Below, one piece after another: positions 1-11,150 of a stretch of DNA of 64,000 bases. This DNA comes from Dipteronia dyeriana (taxonomy: Eukaryota; Streptophyta; Magnoliopsida; Sapindales; Sapindaceae). Made by a program: the position numbers and the translations under genes. The notes beneath the pieces were generated by a model. It worked only from the letters and a program-made list of their open reading frames with translations, made no database searches and was not told where the DNA came from. The DNA lies in NCBI GenBank assembly GCA_032871835.1, contig CM065299.1, positions 26,553,074-26,617,073 on the forward strand, written 5' to 3'. Numbering within the stretch: position 1 is the first letter of the stretch; the number at the start of each line of letters is the position of its first letter.

Positions 1-237
1 TATAGCACATTAGTACCATTTAGATGTCTATGTCATTTTAGTAATTTTACACACTTAGAACACTTTTTATTTCAGTTTACTAAACACATTGAAATTACTT
101 TTAGTTCTCACAGCACTTTTGAAAATCAGTTTACCAAACACTCAGTTGATTCTTCCCATAGCAATTCTAAAAGCAATTTCCCCCACAGCAATTTCAAAAG
201 CACTTCTCCCCACATCACAGCAATACCAAACTGGGCC
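1..237. mobile_element. Right end of a Harbinger/Tourist-like MITE, cut by the window start
   Basis: The segment is rich in short CAGCA- and CACTTTT-type subterminal motifs and ends in CAATACCAAACTGGGCC followed by TTA (238-240). This resembles PIF/Harbinger-type MITE ends, which duplicate a 3 bp TTA or TAA target. Support comes from two other copies of the flanking sequence, near 3217 and, reversed, near 46825. In both, the same ATTAAAATAG sequence runs on uninterrupted, so the element sits exactly at a TTA site. The left end is outside the window. Confidence 0.55.
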
Positions 238-240
238 TTA

Positions 241-1083
241 AAATAGATGAATATGTAGGATCCAGTTGTATTTGTTGACCGTTAAAGATTGACGGATTGA
301 ATTTATTGACAGTTGAAGATAAACAATTTACAATTTTCATACATTAAAATTTGAAATAATTGCATTTTTATCCTATAAATACTAGAAAATCAATAAAAAT
401 CAAAAAGAAAATTATAGAAAAATTTATTTGTGATTTACTTTTATGTTTGTACTTTCGATTTTACATGTAATTTTTCTTTTATGTTGTGTTTATGTTAAGT
501 GTATTCTAATCTATAAAATTTAAACTTTTAGATATTTCCTTATTTAAAAATTAAAATTTTAAATATTACCAAATTTGGTAATAATTTAAAATTATTTAAA
601 AATATTAAATATTAATACTATTTTAAAGATTTCATTGAGAAATTTATAATGATATTATTTTTATCAACATTAAAATTTATAGATTATAATTTATTGACCA
701 CTTATTATAAATTGAATATAATTAAATTTGTTATCCAAATGTAACTCTCAATACCTCTATGGTAAATATATATTTAAACATTCCTCTCGACATTATTTTT
801 GATTTAAATATAACTATAATTCGGACTCTATTAGAGATGGATTTAGGTATTGGGTAACAAGTCAATAATATATAACTTTTTTTTTTTTTTTTAAGTTGTC
901 AATAATATATAACTTAACTAATTACGTTTATGGCAATCTCCTTATCCTTATTAAAATATATTATCTTTCCTAACCCGTCTCATTGGAGTTTCAACTTTCA
1001 AAGTTTCAACAATTGCCAGCACTTAATTATTGAGGTAACGTGTAAGTTGGAGAGTATACTTTGAAGCACTTGATGTTGCAAGC
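241..1083 (+). promoter_or_regulatory. Upstream region of the intact BAHD gene (duplicated repeat)
   Basis: AT-rich upstream DNA with no coding content. It matches, in reverse, 46213-46825 (the distal part, upstream of the hAT insertion in the second copy) and 42685-42997 plus 39447-39769 (the proximal part). At 847-854 it holds the empty target GTATTGGG that flanks the hAT element in the second copy. Around a T-tract at 880-895 an 18 bp stretch is repeated (861-878 and 897-914). That repeat is absent from the other copies. Confidence 0.6.
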
Positions 1084-1090
1084 ATAAATA
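1084..1090 (+). promoter_or_regulatory. TATA box of the BAHD gene
   Basis: ATAAATA lies 129 bp upstream of the start codon. It is conserved in both palindrome copies (39648-39654 on + and 42799-42805 on -). A start site about 30 bp downstream would leave a leader of roughly 100 nt. Position and conservation support it; no transcript data are available. Confidence 0.5.
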
Positions 1091-1218
1091 GAGTTCGCGT
1101 TTTCGCATCCCCTCGATAGGGGTGAGCATCATCAATAGGAGAATCATTAGGAGGGGGTGTTAAAAACCACAAACACACGAACTTGAAAGAGAATTAAATT
1201 CTTTTTTTTTGAGGTAAA

Positions 1219-2565
1219 ATGAGTGCTGAGAAAATCATATCCAGAGAAACCATTAAACCTTCTTCTCCAACACCAGATCACCTTAGAAACTACAATCTCT
1301 GTCTTCTCGATCAGCTGTCCCCGCCTATGTACTCACCCATCGTCCTCTTCTACTCTGCCATCAATCCCAACAAAGAAATATCCAATGAAAAATCTCATCT
1401 TGATCTTTTGAAGAAATCCCTCTCAGAAACCTTGACCCACTTTTATCCATTTGCAGGACGATTCAAAGACTCTTTCACTATCGACTGTAATGATGATGGT
1501 GCTGTGTTTGTTGAAGCACATGTTCATGGTGACATGTCTGCCATTCTCAAACAGCCTGAGATTGATCAGCTCGAACAATTACTTCCATTCAATACATATC
1601 AAAAGTCAGATAAATTGAATGAGCTAGTCATCCTTGGTGTCCAATTCAACCACTTCGAGTGTGGTGGGGTGGCTATTGGCGTTAGCATTTGGCATTCGAT
1701 AGCGGATGCCGCGACACTGGCCTCTTTTGTCAAAATCTGGTCTACGTTTGCTCGCGGTGGTGGCGCTGCTGAGAAGATCGACGTCAGTGGTGTGGTGTTC
1801 GATTGCACGTCTCTATTCCCTCCTCAAGACCTCTCAGGTTTCACTACAGGTGAGTACATAAACAAAGACTTGTTACCCAAGATTGTGACTAAAAGGTTCT
1901 TTTTTGATGGCTCCAAGATAGCTGCAATCAGAGAGAAAATCAGTGATGGGCCGTGTTTGGATCGGCCAACGCGTGTTGAGGCCGTGTCAGCCCTCATTTG
2001 GGGGGCTGTAATAGCTTCAATATCAGCTCAAGAAGACCATCAAAACCCACCACCATTACACGTAGCTGTGAACTTGGTCAATTTGCGCATGAGAATAAAT
2101 CCGCCGTTGCCAGAACACTGTCTAGGAAACATTATCCAAATGACAATCGCTGCTTGGCCAGGGGAAATGCCAGTAGACTACAATGGATTAGCCGGAAGAC
2201 TGCGTGAGTCGATACAGATGATTAAGGGTGACTACTTGAGGAAACTTCATGAAAACGGTGGGTACTTGAATTTCATCAAACAAGCAGTAGAAATGCACGG
2301 AAATAGTAGCTCCATGAAAGGGGTGTTCAGTTTCAGCAGTTGGTGTACATTTCCATTTTATGAGACTGATTTTGGGTGGGGATTAAATAAGCCTATTTGG
2401 GTGGCCAGTGCCATGAGGCTTGATAAATTGGCCATTCTAGTTGATGCAAGTGATGGACATGGAATTGAAGCTTGGGTGGGGATGACCAAAGATGAGATGC
2501 TTAAATTTGAACAAGATCCTGGTATACTTGCTTTTGCTTCATCAAATCCTACCATATCAGCTTGA
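1219..2565 (+). CDS. BAHD acyltransferase (vinorine synthase-like), intact
   Basis: Single-exon gene of 448 codons, the usual BAHD length. BAHD enzymes are cytosolic and transfer acyl groups from acyl-CoA to hydroxyl or amine groups of specialised metabolites. The catalytic HxxxD motif is HSIAD at residues 159-163, where the His acts as general base. The structural DFGWG motif is complete at 384-388. The N-terminal layout, with LSPPMYSP near residue 33 and HFYPFAGR near 74, resembles the clade containing vinorine synthase and alkaloid or terpenoid O-acetyltransferases. That suggests acetyl-CoA use, but the acceptor cannot be read from sequence. The ATG at 1219 is chosen because it opens the BAHD N-terminus and is conserved in both partial copies. 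A second, broken copy lies inverted at 25792-26778 and 42426-42684. No stops or frameshifts are seen, so it is probably functional. Confidence 0.93.
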   Translation: MSAEKIISRETIKPSSPTPDHLRNYNLCLLDQLSPPMYSPIVLFYSAINPNKEISNEKSHLDLLKKSLSETLTHFYPFAGRFKDSFTIDCNDDGAVFVEAHVHGDMSAILKQPEIDQLEQLLPFNTYQKSDKLNELVILGVQFNHFECGGVAIGVSIWHSIADAATLASFVKIWSTFARGGGAAEKIDVSGVVFDCTSLFPPQDLSGFTTGEYINKDLLPKIVTKRFFFDGSKIAAIREKISDGPCLDRPTRVEAVSALIWGAVIASISAQEDHQNPPPLHVAVNLVNLRMRINPPLPEHCLGNIIQMTIAAWPGEMPVDYNGLAGRLRESIQMIKGDYLRKLHENGGYLNFIKQAVEMHGNSSSMKGVFSFSSWCTFPFYETDFGWGLNKPIWVASAMRLDKLAILVDASDGHGIEAWVGMTKDEMLKFEQDPGILAFASSNPTISA

Positions 2566-2790
2566 TCGCTAGCTAGCTATAACTACTATGATTTCAGGTG
2601 CTGGGTGTATGTACGAAAAGAAAAGAAAAACCGTTTTCAATTTAGCTAAAATTTTATCTTTCAAAATGTTTGAAGGTGTTATCTGTATGATATTCTCTGT
2701 AGATTGTACCCTATCCCTACCCTGAAACAAGTATGGGCGTATCGGATTTGCCATCTTATCCATATGGTACACAAATATAATAAAGATTTC
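2566..2790 (+). terminator. 3' UTR of the BAHD gene with polyadenylation signal
   Basis: Downstream sequence conserved, in reverse, at 25574-25791 behind the second BAHD copy. That supports it as part of the ancestral transcription unit. AATAAA lies at 2779-2784, about 215 bp after the stop codon. Homology between the copies ends at a CACAAATATA stretch, where the second copy joins a long-TIR element. Confidence 0.45.
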
Positions 2791-3094
2791 ACTTATAGTC
2801 TTGTCTAGTCTAATTTAGGAGAAGGGTGAGAATAGCCTAAATTCATCTCCGATACGGTACAAATTAGAATTCGATCCCTTTTCATTTTTTATTTTTATTT
2901 TTATTTTTATTTTCTTTTTTCTGTTTCTTCCTTCCCTCCTATGTGACCATCTAGAGCCTATATAAGCGATGTGTGCGATACAAAGTTCATGATGCAGAAC
3001 TCTTTTTTTTAGTTCATCGTATTGGCTTGGCTCATCCAAAATAAGTATGCTAGCTTAGCTTGGGCAAACTAGGGATATATATATACTTAACGAT
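2791..3094. other. Non-coding spacer, no gene seen
   Basis: Contains an imperfect ATTTTT microsatellite (2883-2912) and otherwise unremarkable sequence. I see no conserved ORF. Confidence 0.4.
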
Positions 3095-3212
3095 ACGGAT
3101 GTCTATTGCTGATTTTCCGTTTGAATTCTTAAAATTGTCATTAAACCCTTATTTGAAATAGACAGTAAGTGACGGGGAAGATGGACGTCTATGGTAAATT
3201 ACATTTACATAT
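3095..3212 (+). repeat. Isolated end of the long-TIR element found at 24071-25573
   Basis: Runs from TTGCTGATTTTCCG through GACAGTAAGTGACGG to GGTAAATTACA. It matches the left inverted repeat starting at 24071 and, reversed, the right one near 25573. Only one end is present, so this is a truncated or rearranged remnant. Confidence 0.5.
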
Positions 3213-3395
3213 CATAATTAAAATAGATGAATGTGTGGAATCCAGTTGTATTTGTTGACCGTTAATGATTGACGGATTGGATTTATTGACAGTTGGAGAT
3301 GAACGATTTACAATTTTTTAGACATTAAAATTTGAAATAAATTTATTTTTATCCTAAAAATAGTAGAAAATCAATAAAAATAAAAAAGGAAATAG
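3213..3395 (+). repeat. Third partial copy of the BAHD distal upstream repeat
   Basis: The sequence starting ATAATTAAAATAGATGAATG matches 238-420 and, reversed, about 46640-46825. It breaks off after about 180 bp. It lies 650 bp downstream of the intact gene in the same orientation, as expected for the truncated start of a further head-to-tail BAHD unit. Confidence 0.55.
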
Positions 3396-3559
3396 ATACT
3401 AACAACTGTAAACATTAAGAAAATAGATACTTACCCTCGCTGTGAAAACCTTTGACAGCTTGTTCGCCCTAGGTCATTTACTTAACTCTCATTTCAAAAT
3501 GCGGGGGGACAAGTTGATTTCCCGACGGGTCCCAAATTGGGTGTCAAGCTCGGGGATAA

Positions 3560-4440
3560 CCTCAAAAGCAAATCTGCGTAAACATAATATACGATCAAAA
3601 TCAATACATTTATCACATAATTCATATAAAAACAAATTACGGATTGAAATTCTAGATTCTCACCAACAATGCATAAGGTAACCCATATATGTTGTACGAC
3701 TCTGTGGTGTGTATGTCAACGCCCTTTGCTTGCTGGTGTTTCTTGAACCGCTCACATCGACCGTCTAATGCATGATTGAAATAGCTAATCGACTGCCTAT
3801 ATACGTGTGCACCCCACAGAAAGGCATCAAAATCGTCCAAGTCCTCAACTAACCGGATTTGTCAAACTGGAATTTTCTCTCTCGTTCAACCCCATCAATA
3901 TCTAGTTCAGCATATATAGTAGTCACAGATTCACAGCATCATATTACTGCTCAAATCTACTGAGTCGTAGAACAGCTCTCAACTGTACGTATTCCACTTC
4001 ATCTCGACTAATAAAATTCCGTTGGTGTATCCCGTTCTCTAATATCTCATACATCGTCTTGTAAGGAATCACTTCGAACTTCAATCTGGTGATGAGACAA
4101 CTCAACCTTCAAAAACAGGACAGAATGATTACCTAACATAAATCTCATCTCATCCCCCGACCTATCATTATACAACTCCCACATAAGTAGCCGATGGACA
4201 ATGCTCACCGAAAACTTCATTTCCCGATACATCCAGAGGAAAGGACCAAAACAAGACTCTGTATACTGACATCAGTCTTCAACCGTTAGATGTTCTGGTA
4301 CCATGTTTAGTGAGTCGCTGATATCTCGAAGGTCATCGAAATGGTCGTGTCGAGTAATTTTACCATTGTACCATTCTCCCACAGGAGTTTTTAGGAAATT
4401 CTTCAGTTGATTCTTCATCTGAATTTTCACAGAAAATAAG
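3560..4440 (-). pseudogene. Decayed DUF1985/Ulp1-type gene of a MULE
   Basis: On the minus strand two open pieces survive, from 4232 to 4047 and from 3840 to 3652, with stops between. The first reads MKFSVSIVHRLL, then DEMRFMLGNHSVLF, resembling the start of the plant DUF1985 domain. The second reads DDFDAFLWGAHVYRQS, then YNIYGLPYALL, resembling the segment that follows in Ulp1-like genes carried by Mutator-like elements. The family and its link to MULEs are established knowledge; the assignment rests on motif recognition. The gene is clearly dead. A degenerate CTCGG-type repeat region lies upstream of it at 4450-5020. Confidence 0.5.
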
Positions 4441-4449
4441 CATATAAGT

Positions 4450-5020
4450 TACAAAAAGTCTTGGACAGTTATCTAAAAGTCTCGAAAAGTTGTCTAAAAG
4501 ACTCAGTGACTTCTTTAAAAGGCTCAAAGACTTTATACAAACTCTGAGTTTTACAAAATTAACAAAAACAAATTATTCTTTAAAAGGCTCGAAAATAACT
4601 CACAAAGGCTCAGAGACTTGTATAAAGTCTCGGACATTTACTCATAACGCTCGGATACAGCTAACAAAGGTTCGGGCAGACAAAAGTTTTAAGTTCATAC
4701 AAAAGGCTTGGGTAGTTCATGAAAAAGCTCAGACACTTATTAAAAAAACTCGTAAACTATTTACAAAGGCCAGGAGATTCGAAATTTACACAAATAAAAT
4801 TGATTGAAAAAAGCTCATACCACAATTTAAAAAGCTTGGAAAATTATACAAAATGATCGGACACAGTGTTAAAAGTCTCTAAAACCCAAATCTTCATCGA
4901 CTTATACACAATTTTTTTTAAAAAAAAAAACTCTAACCAAAAAGGCCCGGACAACAATTTAAAAATCTCATAAAGTTATACAAAAGGCTCGGACACAGTG
5001 TTAAAAGTCTCAGAAACACA
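4450..5020. repeat. Degenerate CTCGG-type short tandem repeats
   Basis: Loose repeats of roughly 30-45 bp built around AAAGGCTCGGA or AAAGTCTCGGA separated by A/T-rich linkers. A 105-codon open frame at 4490-4807 is a by-product of the repeat and is not treated as a gene. The same kind of repeat occurs in reverse complement at 62380-62900, next to a MuDR-like gene. Confidence 0.55.
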
Positions 5021-5435
5021 GATCTTCATCGTCTTAAACACAAATTTTCCCTAAATTAAAATCCTAACATAACCCACAACCATACTTATATCTAGAAATC
5101 AAACCTAATATACACGTCTAAACAACACCCAACATAAAAAATGAACATAAACTTATCAACAAAAATAAATACAACAAAATTTAACTCTACTTACGACGTC
5201 TATGAATCGGAGATGCTTGTCTACACTATTGAAAAAGACGTGTACAACTTCTGGTTACTTTGCCATCGATTTTAAGCAGAGGTTTTCTCTCTGACTTTGA
5301 AAACGACTTAAACTCAAAAGCTTGGGGTATTTTTGTCTTCTTACCAAAATTGGTGCATTTTAAACATGAAATAGTAATGTGGTGCTATTTGCATAACAAC
5401 CACCCCAAATAGTGCTATTTATTTTTCGAGCCCTT
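5021..5435. other. Non-coding, probable outer part of the MULE
   Basis: Interrupted at its right edge by copia A, so the original sequence continues at 14496. It has no ORF. The wording near 5340-5430 (GGTGCTATTTGCATAACAACC) looks like transposon terminal DNA, but I could not pair it with a matching inverted end. Confidence 0.3.
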
Positions 5436-5440
5436 ACTTC

Positions 5441-7435
5441 TGTTGTGGTTTATGCCCTAAATATGTAATTTGTAAATGAATTTATGAAATAAATAAAAGA
5501 AAAAGTTCAATTCATTCCTGTTGTGCTGTTTATTTCATAACTTGTGCATAAATTTAACATCCAAGATTGCTGGATGTAATCTTGAACTGTGTATATGAGT
5601 GTCATATACGGATGGATACAGTAAGAGATGTGCAATCTAAAGAGTCCATAGATAGCAAATAAAGATGGGTACTTTATTTGTGTTTAATCTATAGTTGCGG
5701 TCCATTCCATAATATACGGTAATTCTATCCTGAATCATTCATATGGAGATATGAGAATGGAGGCACCTTGTATGATGTGATCATATAGGACTGAGCCATG
5801 ATCTATATGAATCTCTCACCAAGATCCGTTTATCGATGAGATTCACATATATCAACTAATGATGGCTATATGTGGGTGATCTTAATCCTGAGTGACTTAC
5901 CGACTCCTTCAGGTTAGATCGTGGTCTTTGATATATCATGGGTGAGGTCAGATGCAGTTCCTGATCAATATGCTCCGTATGTTGTGATTGTGATTGCGAT
6001 TTGGCTTATGGCTGGGAAGGTTTGTACACAATAGTGAAATCCACTCCTTCTTATGAGAAGTAGATGGTAGTTCCCTTAAGGGTTGATTCGGGGCTTGGAC
6101 AATATGAGCGTTCTCCTAATTCCGTAAGGAAATATGATTTATTGTTCATTATAGAATCAACGGTGCTTAAAGGATATATGTAATTAGAGGGGTATAACGG
6201 ACATTATGACCCATCTCTAATTATGAACTACTGTGGAGGATCACACCATGTGTAATAGTTATATTGATGGACACCGAGTTGTATCGGTCTGTGTAAAAGC
6301 GTCTACAGTTGAGAGAGTGCAGCTTCGGGTTTTTAGTGGAATAACACCGAAGTTAATAATCAAGGAATTTTAATCAAAGAGTTTAATTAATGATTCCGAG
6401 GATTATTAGAGCTCAAAATACTGTGGGTCCATTATGTCCCCTTGCTAGCCCGATCGATTTAGGTAACAAGGGTCACAGTTAATTAATTGGATTGTCCAAT
6501 TAATTGTGTTACGAAAGTGACACGTATATATTCGGGAATTAATTGAATAATGAAATTATTTAATTAATGAATGTTAATAGTTAAAATAATTAAATAATTG
6601 GATTATTTAATTATATTGATAATTATGAATTATGAATTAACTATTAATTGGAGGGTATTAGTTGATATATGGATTTAGGTGAAGATAAAATAATAAGATT
6701 ATTTTATTTTACTAAATCATTTATCTAAGTATTTGAATTTAAGTTTAAATTTAAAATAATTATTATCACTTTTTTTATATTAGATATATTTGAAAAAGAT
6801 AATTAAAAGATATATAACAATTATAACACAAGAGATTGCATTGGATGCAAATTGGTTTGTACATGAAACAATAGTATAAGAAGAATTTGCATAGGATGCA
6901 AACACTTAATTTATAAATATATATGTATTTTGTGAAGCAAGGAGCTATATATATATATATATATATATATTGTGAGCAGCAGTGCGCTGAAAAATATATT
7001 AAGATCATCAGAGTTTGATATATATATTTGTAAAAAGCGAGATCAACAGATATATATATATATATATATAGTTTCATGTTTTGTGTGTTTTTGAAACACA
7101 TAAAAGAAAGAGTTTCTTCAAATTTTCTCTACATCCTCCATTCAAGTTCCTGAGACCGTGACGCGCCCACACGCAGTTACCAGTTCTGGGAGATAGCGAG
7201 GAAGATCGAGTGGTTCAGACAGGAGCACATCGTAAAGTGAAGGAGCCTCCAAACGTTGGTAAGTATATCTTCTTATGATTATATTAATTACAATTTTCTG
7301 TGTTTACATATTGTATGTATTGATTCCGAAAAATAATTACGATCCAAAGTTCACTGGTCTTAGATACAGATATGATCTGTATAAAATTTTTAAAAACCTA
7401 GTTCCGCTGGGTGACTGGTGAACGGGGTTCCTACA
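5441..7435 (+). repeat. 5' LTR of copia A
   Basis: Starts TGTTGTGGTTTATGCCC and ends GGTTCCTACA. It contains short TA microsatellites near its 3' end (6947-6970 and 7052-7070). Compared with the 3' LTR it lacks a block of over 100 bp that contains an AG-rich stretch near 13900. Confidence 0.9.
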
Positions 7436-7437
7436 AT

Positions 7438-7450
7438 TGGTATCAGAGCC
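7438..7450 (+). promoter_or_regulatory. Primer-binding site of copia A
   Basis: TGGTATCAGAGCC, the standard plant copia primer-binding site complementary to the 3' end of initiator methionine tRNA, lies 2 bp inside the 5' LTR. Confidence 0.9.
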
Positions 7451-9009
7451 AATTTATTTTCGGAACAGGAAATTGTTTTCGATGCTCCTGTATGTATGAA
7501 TTGTGTAGGCACAATTTAAATTGACTATATGATGTTTTTGTATGTATATTATTATTATTATTATTAATTTACAAAAACATGATTGATCGTTAATTATATG
7601 GTACTGTGAATTTAGGGTTTATGGGTTGTATTATTATTATTATTATTATTTTTTGTTTGTTTATATTTTTTTTATTGTATTGTAAAAAAAAATGTAACCT
7701 ATATTGAAGACCTGGAAAATTCACGAAGATGGATTCATGAGATGAATCGGAGTGACCTGAAGAGGCTGGAAGATATCCGAAGTTACTAGAAGACCAAGGA
7801 ATGCCTTAGGAAATTTTTGTAATTTTATATTCCAATTTTTAGGTTAAATAATCCACAGTACTCGGTCAATTTATGTATGTTTTATATTATGTGATGATAA
7901 AAACATTGTCATGCATACGTATATCATTTAGATTAGATGTGCCTACATAAATATATTTGATATGTCATACATGCATCATAGCCTGATATTTTATGTATTT
8001 TTTTTAATGTGATTAAAATTGACAATATACATAATTGGCTATGAATAATGAGATTAGTTTTTTAATGGTAAGAAAACTTGATAATTCTCATTAATATTAA
8101 TCTAGTTATTAAAAAGTTTAATAAGTTAGATTAATAGGGTCATTTATTGTAGTTAGGATTAATATGATTAATTACCTAATAATAAATGAACCGAATAAAG
8201 TGTAAGAGTTTTAATAGTTAAAATTTGGTAAACACTAACAAACTAATCTAACCATAGTAAATAGTTTGCAAAGGCTTAAATTATTCACTAATATATTAGA
8301 TTTTTAATTGTTAAAAATCATTAATAATTTATTAGTTAATTAGAATTTGGTTCTAATTAGTTAATGCGCTAGATAACTTGATTAAAGTTAGTCGTTTAAT
8401 CTGGTAGAGTCTAGGTGCATTAACGGTTAAAAGAAAACCCTAATTTTAAAATAGTGAGTGGGAGAGGGATATATGACATATATATCCCGCGGTCTCCATC
8501 ATTAGTTCAACACCGTGAGATCCGAGTGGGGCCTCGTGACGACTTTGCTTTCGTCCTCCCTAAGGAGGGTTTCCACAAAGGTCAATACCAAGGTTGACTT
8601 CCTAACGGATAGGATTTCTGAGGGTATTTCAGGATTAACCGACCCTAAGGCGGCAATTCTCGAGTTAAGCTCGTGAGATTTGAAATGGTGGGTTACACTC
8701 ACGAAGGTTTTGATTAAGTTTTTTAATTAAAAATCTGACTGAATGGACGATAGTTGAATGATATGGAATAAGAGTTATTCTAAAATATCATTTGATTGAG
8801 AATGTCTCGGTCCAACATGCAAAGACTTGACCGACCCTAAGGCGGCACTTATTTGTGGTATGTTGGATTGTCGTGGTATAGTAACTAGTTTTAGGATAGT
8901 TCTAGTTCGTTAAACATGTGCATGCATCATGTTTAAATTGATGCCAAAGCACTCGCACTTGTTTTTTAAACAAATGACTGAATGAATGTTTTTATTCATT
9001 TCAGCAATA
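7451..9009 (+). other. Untranslated leader of copia A
   Basis: About 1.5 kb without coding content. It includes TTA microsatellites (7552-7566 and 7631-7650) and two short direct copies of CCGACCCTAAGGCGGCA about 190 bp apart (near 8640 and 8832). An equivalent leader lies in element B at 29705-31211. Confidence 0.6.
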
Positions 9010-10413
9010 ATGTCTTCTGCATTACTTCAAATTCTCGCAAACGACAAATTAACTGATGATAACTACACTAAGTGGAAACTTAACATTAATGCAATATTGG
9101 TCACCAAAGACCTCAAGTTTGTGCTTACGGAGGAATGTCCTCCAGTGCCTGCTGCAAATGCCACACGAACTATTCGTGAGGCATACGAGCGATGGGTCTC
9201 ATCTGATGAGAAGGCTCGAACATATCTGTTGGCTTTTATGACAGAAGTGCTTGTCACAAAGCATGAAGCAATGACTTCAGCATTCAAAATCATGGAGTCA
9301 TTGCAAGCCATGTTCGGGCAGCCCTCCGAGCAAAAGCGACACCAAGCCATTCGTTCTGCTATGCTCGCTCGCATGAAGGAAGGAACGTCAGTTCGGGAAC
9401 ATGTCCTGAGCATGATGTCCTACTTCAACACGGCAGAAGTCAATGGCGGGGCCATTGACGAACCCAGTCAAGTGAGCATCATATTGACAATTCTTCCGAA
9501 GAGTTTCGATTAGTTTAAGAGCAACTAAGGGATGAACAAGTTAAAGTTTAGTCTTACACAGTTGCTCAATGAGCTTGCTATCTTTGAGTCTTTAATTAAA
9601 GACAATAAGGGAAAGACCGGTGAGGCAAATGTTCCTGAACCATCTTCCTCCTTAAATAATAAAAAGAGGAAGAGGTCTGCTGGGAAGGCGAAGGGTAAGC
9701 ACAAACCCAAGAAAACCCAAAGCAAAAAGAAGGGCCCCTCCATCGACCAAGGCAAAGGAAAATGTTTCCATTGCGATAAGGTCGGGCACTGGAAAAGGAA
9801 TTGTCCTCAATACCTGGAGGAGGTAGCCAAGAAGAAAAAGACGAAAGGTAAATATGATTTACTTGTTCTTGAATCTTATTTAGTGGAAGATGATTCATCA
9901 TCCTGGATAATTGATTCGGGAGCCACTAACCATGTTTGTTCTTCTTTACAGTGGACTGATTCTTGGACAAAACTAGAGGAGGGAGCCTTCTCAATGCGTG
10001 TGGGGTCGGGGGATGTCATGTCGGAAAAAGCAGTGGGAACAATAAGATTGTAATTTTGTAATAATAATAGTTTTTTATTATTGAACAATGTTTTTTATAT
10101 TCCTGGATTTACACGGAACTTGATTTCCGTTTCTAAATTGTTAGAACAATCGTATTCTATTTCTTTTAATAATAAGTCTGTTATTATTGGAAAGAATTGT
10201 CTGAATATTTGTTCAGGAATTAATGAAAAATATTTGTATGTGTTAAGATCGTTAATACATACTACACTGCTAAACACCGAAATGTTTAAGGTTGAAAAAC
10301 AAAAAACTAAACGACATAAGATTTCTCTAGATAATGAAACGTATCTCTGGCATCTAAGGCTTGATCATATCAACCTTGACCGGATATACAGACTAGTAAA
10401 AAGAGGACCTTAA
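9010..10413 (+). pseudogene. copia A gag-protease and pre-integrase region
   Basis: One continuous frame broken by nonsense codons at about 9511, 9526 and 10051. The first 168 codons are the copia gag (UBN2-type) domain, starting MSSALLQILAND. A basic region and a zinc knuckle CFHCDKVGHWKRNC (CX2CX4HX4C) follow near 9762. Next is the aspartic protease signature WIIDSGATNHVC near 9904. The last part carries the GAG-pre-integrase pattern HLRLDHIN near 10350. The start at 9010 is chosen because element B has the matching ATG at 31212. A one-base deletion just after 10405 throws the frame into the integrase. Confidence 0.88.
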
Positions 10414-11150
10414 GTGAGTTAAAGGTTGGCACATTACCTGTCTGCGAATCTTGTCTGGAAGGTAAGATGACTAAGAGACCTTTTACTGGAAAAGGGCTAA
10501 GAGCTAAAGAACCGCTAGAGCTTATACATGCAGACGTCTGCGGATCGATGAATGTTAAAGCGATGGGTGGTTATGAGTATTATGTCACCGTTATAAATGA
10601 CTACTCAAGATACAGATACGTCTACCTGGTGCAACGAAAGTCGGAAACATTTGAAAAGTTTAAAGAATTTAGAGCTGAAGTTGAGAATCAATTAGGTAGG
10701 ACTATCAAGTCACTACGATCGGATCGTGGAGGTGAGTACCTTGACCAAGAGTTTGAAGACTTCATGGTCGAGTATGGGATAGTTTTCCAACTCACAACCC
10801 CCGGTACACCTCAGCAAAATGGTGTAGCGGAGAGGAGAAATATAACCCTAATGGAAATGGTGAGATCTATGATTAGTTTCTCATCATTACCAAATTCCTT
10901 CTAGGGATATGCGTTACAAACAGCGGCATACATTTTGAATGTAGTGCCATCCAAATCTGTTACTTAGACCCCCTAGAGTTGTGGAATGGTCGTAAAGCTA
11001 GTTTACGACATTTCCGTATATGGGGGTGTCCAGCACACGTGCTGAAGAATAGAACTGGAAAGCTAGACTCCAAATCTGTTGTCTGTCTGTTTGTAGGATA
11101 CTCCAACGAGACCAGATGTGGACACTTCTATAGTCCTGAAGATAACAAAG
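10414..11150 (+). pseudogene. copia A integrase region
   Basis: The rve core runs about 10495-10900. The catalytic acidic triad is visible as HADVCG, SDRGGEY and GVAERRN. A tryptophan-to-stop change (TAG at about 10902) and a further frameshift near 10960 break the frame. The integrase C-terminal segment RHFRIWGCPAHVLKNR resumes near 11000. Right after the segment ending AFVY the sequence jumps into mid-RT, which marks the internal deletion. Confidence 0.87.

Noticed and set aside
4490..4807. Plus-strand frame of 105 codons
   Set aside because: Coincides with the CTCGG-type tandem repeats and repeats itself internally.
6775..7101. Minus-strand frame of 108 codons
   Set aside because: Mostly Tyr-Ile runs from TA microsatellite within the copia A LTR.
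9063..9413. Minus-strand frame of 116 codons over copia A gag
   Set aside because: Shadow of the gag coding frame on the other strand.
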